From Saturnia japonica (lineage: Eukaryota; Arthropoda; Insecta; Lepidoptera; Saturniidae), in assembly GCA_033032175.1 (NCBI GenBank), contig CM065304.1:8928001-8992000 (forward strand): a stretch of DNA of 64,000 nt, read 5' to 3'. Each line of letters opens with the position of its first letter. Positions within the stretch are counted from its first letter, which is position 1. Below, in pieces: positions 61,646-64,000 of the stretch. The notes under the pieces were generated by a model. The model was not told the DNA's origin, did not search any database, and saw only the letters and a list, made by a program, of their open reading frames with translations. The position numbers were made by a program, and so were the translations under genes.

Positions 61646-63013
61646 TTATTTACATGGATTGCTTTTTAATTTTTTTAATATATTTTTTAAAAATTCGTAC
61701 TTCTTGGCAAGTCTGTTGTATTTTTGTTGTAATGTTTTCATACGTCGAACATGTTGTTCACAAAATAATTGTTTTCGTCGTAATTGAGATTTAAGTTTGA
61801 CCTTTCTCGGCGTATCAAACACAGATTCCAAATCAGAAATATTGACATCACCGATCTCGGAGTTCGATCTCGCAGGAGATTGTGGTTGTGTAACCTGAAA
61901 TGAAAAGCCTTAAGTTGTATGTTGTTGTATCATGTAATAGATTAACAAAAAATTTAATTAAATACAGAATATTTCTGCCGTACAAGGCATGACATTTCAG
62001 TCCTCACGGATGGAAACGCATTAGTAATAGCACTTTGTGCCTGAGCTTACAAATATCCATGGGCCTTACTTAGTTTATTTTACATTTATTACTGTTACTA
62101 CTAGTGTTTATTTACTACATTAGTTTACTTGTAACTAAGTATATCGATTAAGTGCCTTGTTTGCCTTTCAATATTATTAAAAAAAATAATTAAACATTAT
62201 TATCATAGGTGCGTACGCACATTGTCCGATGTCGAAGGTTTAGACGTTTCTATGTGTAACTCGGAAAATTCTGGTGTCAAGGCCAAATATTGAAATAGAA
62301 CGTTAGTATTATTCATATATTTAATTTACCGAAGTTTCATTAGCCCGGAATCTGAAATTTGCGCCCGGTTTAGGCTCGCCCCTTATCACGATGAGGGACG
62401 GATAAGCCCGTCGAAAAGTGGGCATACTTGTTATACCTTTGCATACTCCTTCGGGGATTACAGGCGTGAGCATATATATATATATATGTGTGTGGACCAA
62501 AACCTTACTTCAAAATACATGACAAAACATTTTCACCAGGAGGGCTACAATATAAATATAGTAATTATTATAACTATATCTACCTTAGTTGGATTAGCTG
62601 CTTTCCTCAGTCTTTTCAAACCACCTTTTGTATCATAAAAATATTACGCTTCAAAGTGAATTGAGCAAAGTACGCTCCAGCTTGATGGTTCCCAAAACTC
62701 ATCTAGCCGTGCTCTTTGTATGACTTTCATCCAGTCCGATTTTCTATTTTCATCAGCAGGGAAACTAAAATTACAAAGACACAAAAATAGTAAGTATTCT
62801 ACACGAGTATAAAAAAAAAATGGGTAAAATTTTCGATGAAAATAAAATGGCAACACTTAAAAAATGGACGCGTAATTTTCTAAATGTAAAATAAATTAAA
62901 CAATTAAATAAATATACTTTAGAATGCGCTACCTACAAATGAAATGTGATCCCATCCTGTTTTTTTATAATCCCTGCAGCATTTTTACATGTGGGAACAA
63001 CACAAGACGGCAT
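61646..63013 (-). pseudogene. THAP-domain plus coiled-coil ORF of the P-like element (one premature stop)
   Basis: Three exons join in phase: 63013-62937, 62764-62584 and 61894-61646, 507 nt, 168 codons plus stop. Residues about 1-65 form the THAP zinc finger: MPSCVVPTCKN supplies the first two Cys, then GITFHFFPADENRKSDWMKV, and the Cys-x2-His pair in VLCSIHF. An in-frame TAA (62646-62644) then precedes YFYDTKGGLKRLRKAANPTK, which is the normal THAP C-terminal continuation. The last exon encodes a Ser/Thr-rich hinge and a basic coiled coil (LKSQLRRKQLFCEQHVRRMK, NRLAKKYEFLKNILKKLK), stop, and AATAAA. This matches the DNA-binding and dimerisation part of P transposase with no GTP-binding or RNase H-like domain. 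Apart from the stop the reading is intact, and splice signals gtaggt/ttttag and gtagat/ttcag are present. Confidence 0.75.
62338..62490 (+). repeat. SINE body fragment with (TA)n/(TG)n tail
   Basis: 'ggctcgccccttatcacgat', 'gtcgaaaagtgggcatactt' and 'ctccttcggggattacaggcgtgag' followed by an (at)n tract are the 3' half of a common lepidopteran SINE. Related to 28540-28652. It sits in the second intron of the THAP ORF. Confidence 0.6.
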
Positions 63014-63170
63014 TTTAAAATTAAAATTGGCACTTTTACAATACGTCACGACGCGCTACTTACAAAGGAGTGACTAATCGCAACAACGTCAAACCACTCT
63101 ATTTAAGAGTGGTTTTTGTATCTTCAGTTTTATGTGCGTTCGCGGTTTCTGGTTTGTTCTGTATTCTGAG

Positions 63171-64000
63171 GGTATAGTCTTGTCTTGTATCAAAATGTTC
63201 GTTTAGTTCTGCTCTAACCTATAACACAATAATATCAGTTAGCTACAGTACGAGTTTCTCGATATTTCATCGAAAAACCGAAAATTAAATTCTAAATTTC
63301 TACATACAATTAAAAATCCGAATAACTTGATCAATTACATTCGGTATATAGGCGTGCCGTATATCAAATTGTTCGTCTCGTCAAGCTCGATCTTGTTATA
63401 TAAAACAAGATATAGTCACAATAATAGTTTTTCGAATTTACATCGAAAAACTGAATATCTGCATATTCAACTTTACAAATTTTTATAGAACTGTATACAA
63501 GACTGCTATTGTTTATTTTTGTGTTTTCTTGTTGGCAGTGATCCCCCGCACACATAGCTATCATCGCTTGTGTCGCGGCGGTCCGTATATAATATATAAT
63601 TACTAAAATCAGTAAATTTCACTTTTTCACACTTACCATCAAAAGTACCAGCAACATATCAACTTTTTTAATACCATTGCGTACCTTGTAACCTCCCGGA
63701 TCCGAGGACACCTTTCATTCCTCGCCACTCCTACGGGAAGTCAGTCATCCAAGCGATTTCTTGTAAAATGGAGGAGGGGCTCTCAGTACGGTAATTCCGT
63801 TGTCCACCTTGGGGATCGCGGAATCGAATATTAACATATGCGTTTTCAAAAATTTTTGTCTTAAATATTTCATTGGTATAGTCTTGTCTTGTATCAAAAT
63901 GTTCGTTTAGTTCTGCTCTAACCTATAACACAATAATATCAGTTAGCTACAGTACGAGTTTCTCGATATTTCATCGAAAAACCGAAAATTAAATTCTAAA
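63171..64000. repeat. Satellite array, continuation to the window edge
   Basis: Resumes at ggtatagtcttgtct, the monomer position where it was interrupted at 61466. It runs through one further monomer boundary (63836) and is cut by the window end. Real array length is therefore unknown. Confidence 0.97.

Larger units (their letters stand above)
61459..63178 (-). mobile_element. P-superfamily-like non-autonomous DNA transposon inserted in the satellite
   Basis: The octamer ggtatagt flanks the element at 61459-61466 and 63171-63178, duplicated from the satellite text 'attggtatagtcttgtc'. Terminal inverted repeats of 30 bp, 61467-61496 and 63141-63170, match at 28 of 30 positions (core aatacagaacaaaccagaa). 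The element proper is 61467-63170, 1,704 bp. An 8-bp duplication plus an encoded N-terminal THAP domain is the hallmark of the P superfamily. The length and absence of a catalytic domain mean it cannot transpose itself. A subterminal hairpin (aaccactct / agagtggtt, 63092-63116) may be a binding or promoter site. A SINE-like remnant lies inside at 62338-62490. Confidence 0.78.

Noticed and set aside
62644..63013. A host THAP gene lying within the satellite
   Set aside because: The gene sits entirely between matching 30-bp inverted ends with an 8-bp duplication of satellite text, so it travels with a transposon.

Overview
The window looks like a piece of a lepidopteran (moth or butterfly) nuclear genome. 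It is AT-rich and has long, transposon-filled introns. It carries Lepidoptera-type tRNA-derived SINEs and several classes of insect non-LTR retrotransposon (RTE, Jockey, R1 and CR1/Jockey-like). No bacterial-type gene or operon is present. All calls come from reading translations and repeats by eye; no database search was run.

Region 1 (about 1.8-45.7 kb, + strand) is one host gene, an FHOD-family formin (Drosophila Fhos / vertebrate FHOD1/3 family). I can chain 17 coding exons with GT..AG junctions and compatible phases from an ATG at 2108 to a TAA at 44979. Together they encode about 1,222 residues in the order GTPase-binding-like domain, armadillo/DID region, variable linker, FH1 proline tract, FH2 actin-nucleating domain and C-terminal DAD. 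One exon (27656-28159) carries a one-base frameshift just before FH1.

The introns hold most of the transposon load. There are three same-strand copies of one Jockey-type element, one of which keeps ORF1 zinc knuckles and RT. There are RTE fragments, a mariner with broken frames, a second Tc1/mariner-like fragment interrupted by a 653-bp insertion, an R1-clade element bounded by an 11-bp target duplication, and an intron-containing DDE transposase pseudogene. SINEs and several recurring dispersed repeat families are also present.

Region 2 (45.7-48.34 kb) is intergenic. It holds a decayed Ty1/copia pol fragment on the minus strand and a dispersed repeat.

Region 3 (48.34 kb to the window end) is a satellite array of about 704-bp monomers in head-to-tail order, about 19 copies and continuing past the edge. 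Monomer subfamilies, internal dyads and a recurring minus-strand ORF are visible. Some stretches look like consensus or assembly errors. Inside the array is a 1,704-bp DNA transposon (61467-63170) with near-perfect 30-bp terminal inverted repeats and an 8-bp target duplication of satellite sequence. It encodes a three-exon THAP-domain plus coiled-coil protein of about 168 codons and no transposase catalytic domain. I read it as a non-autonomous P-superfamily element carrying a THAP-only ORF, and it is the most unusual item in the window.
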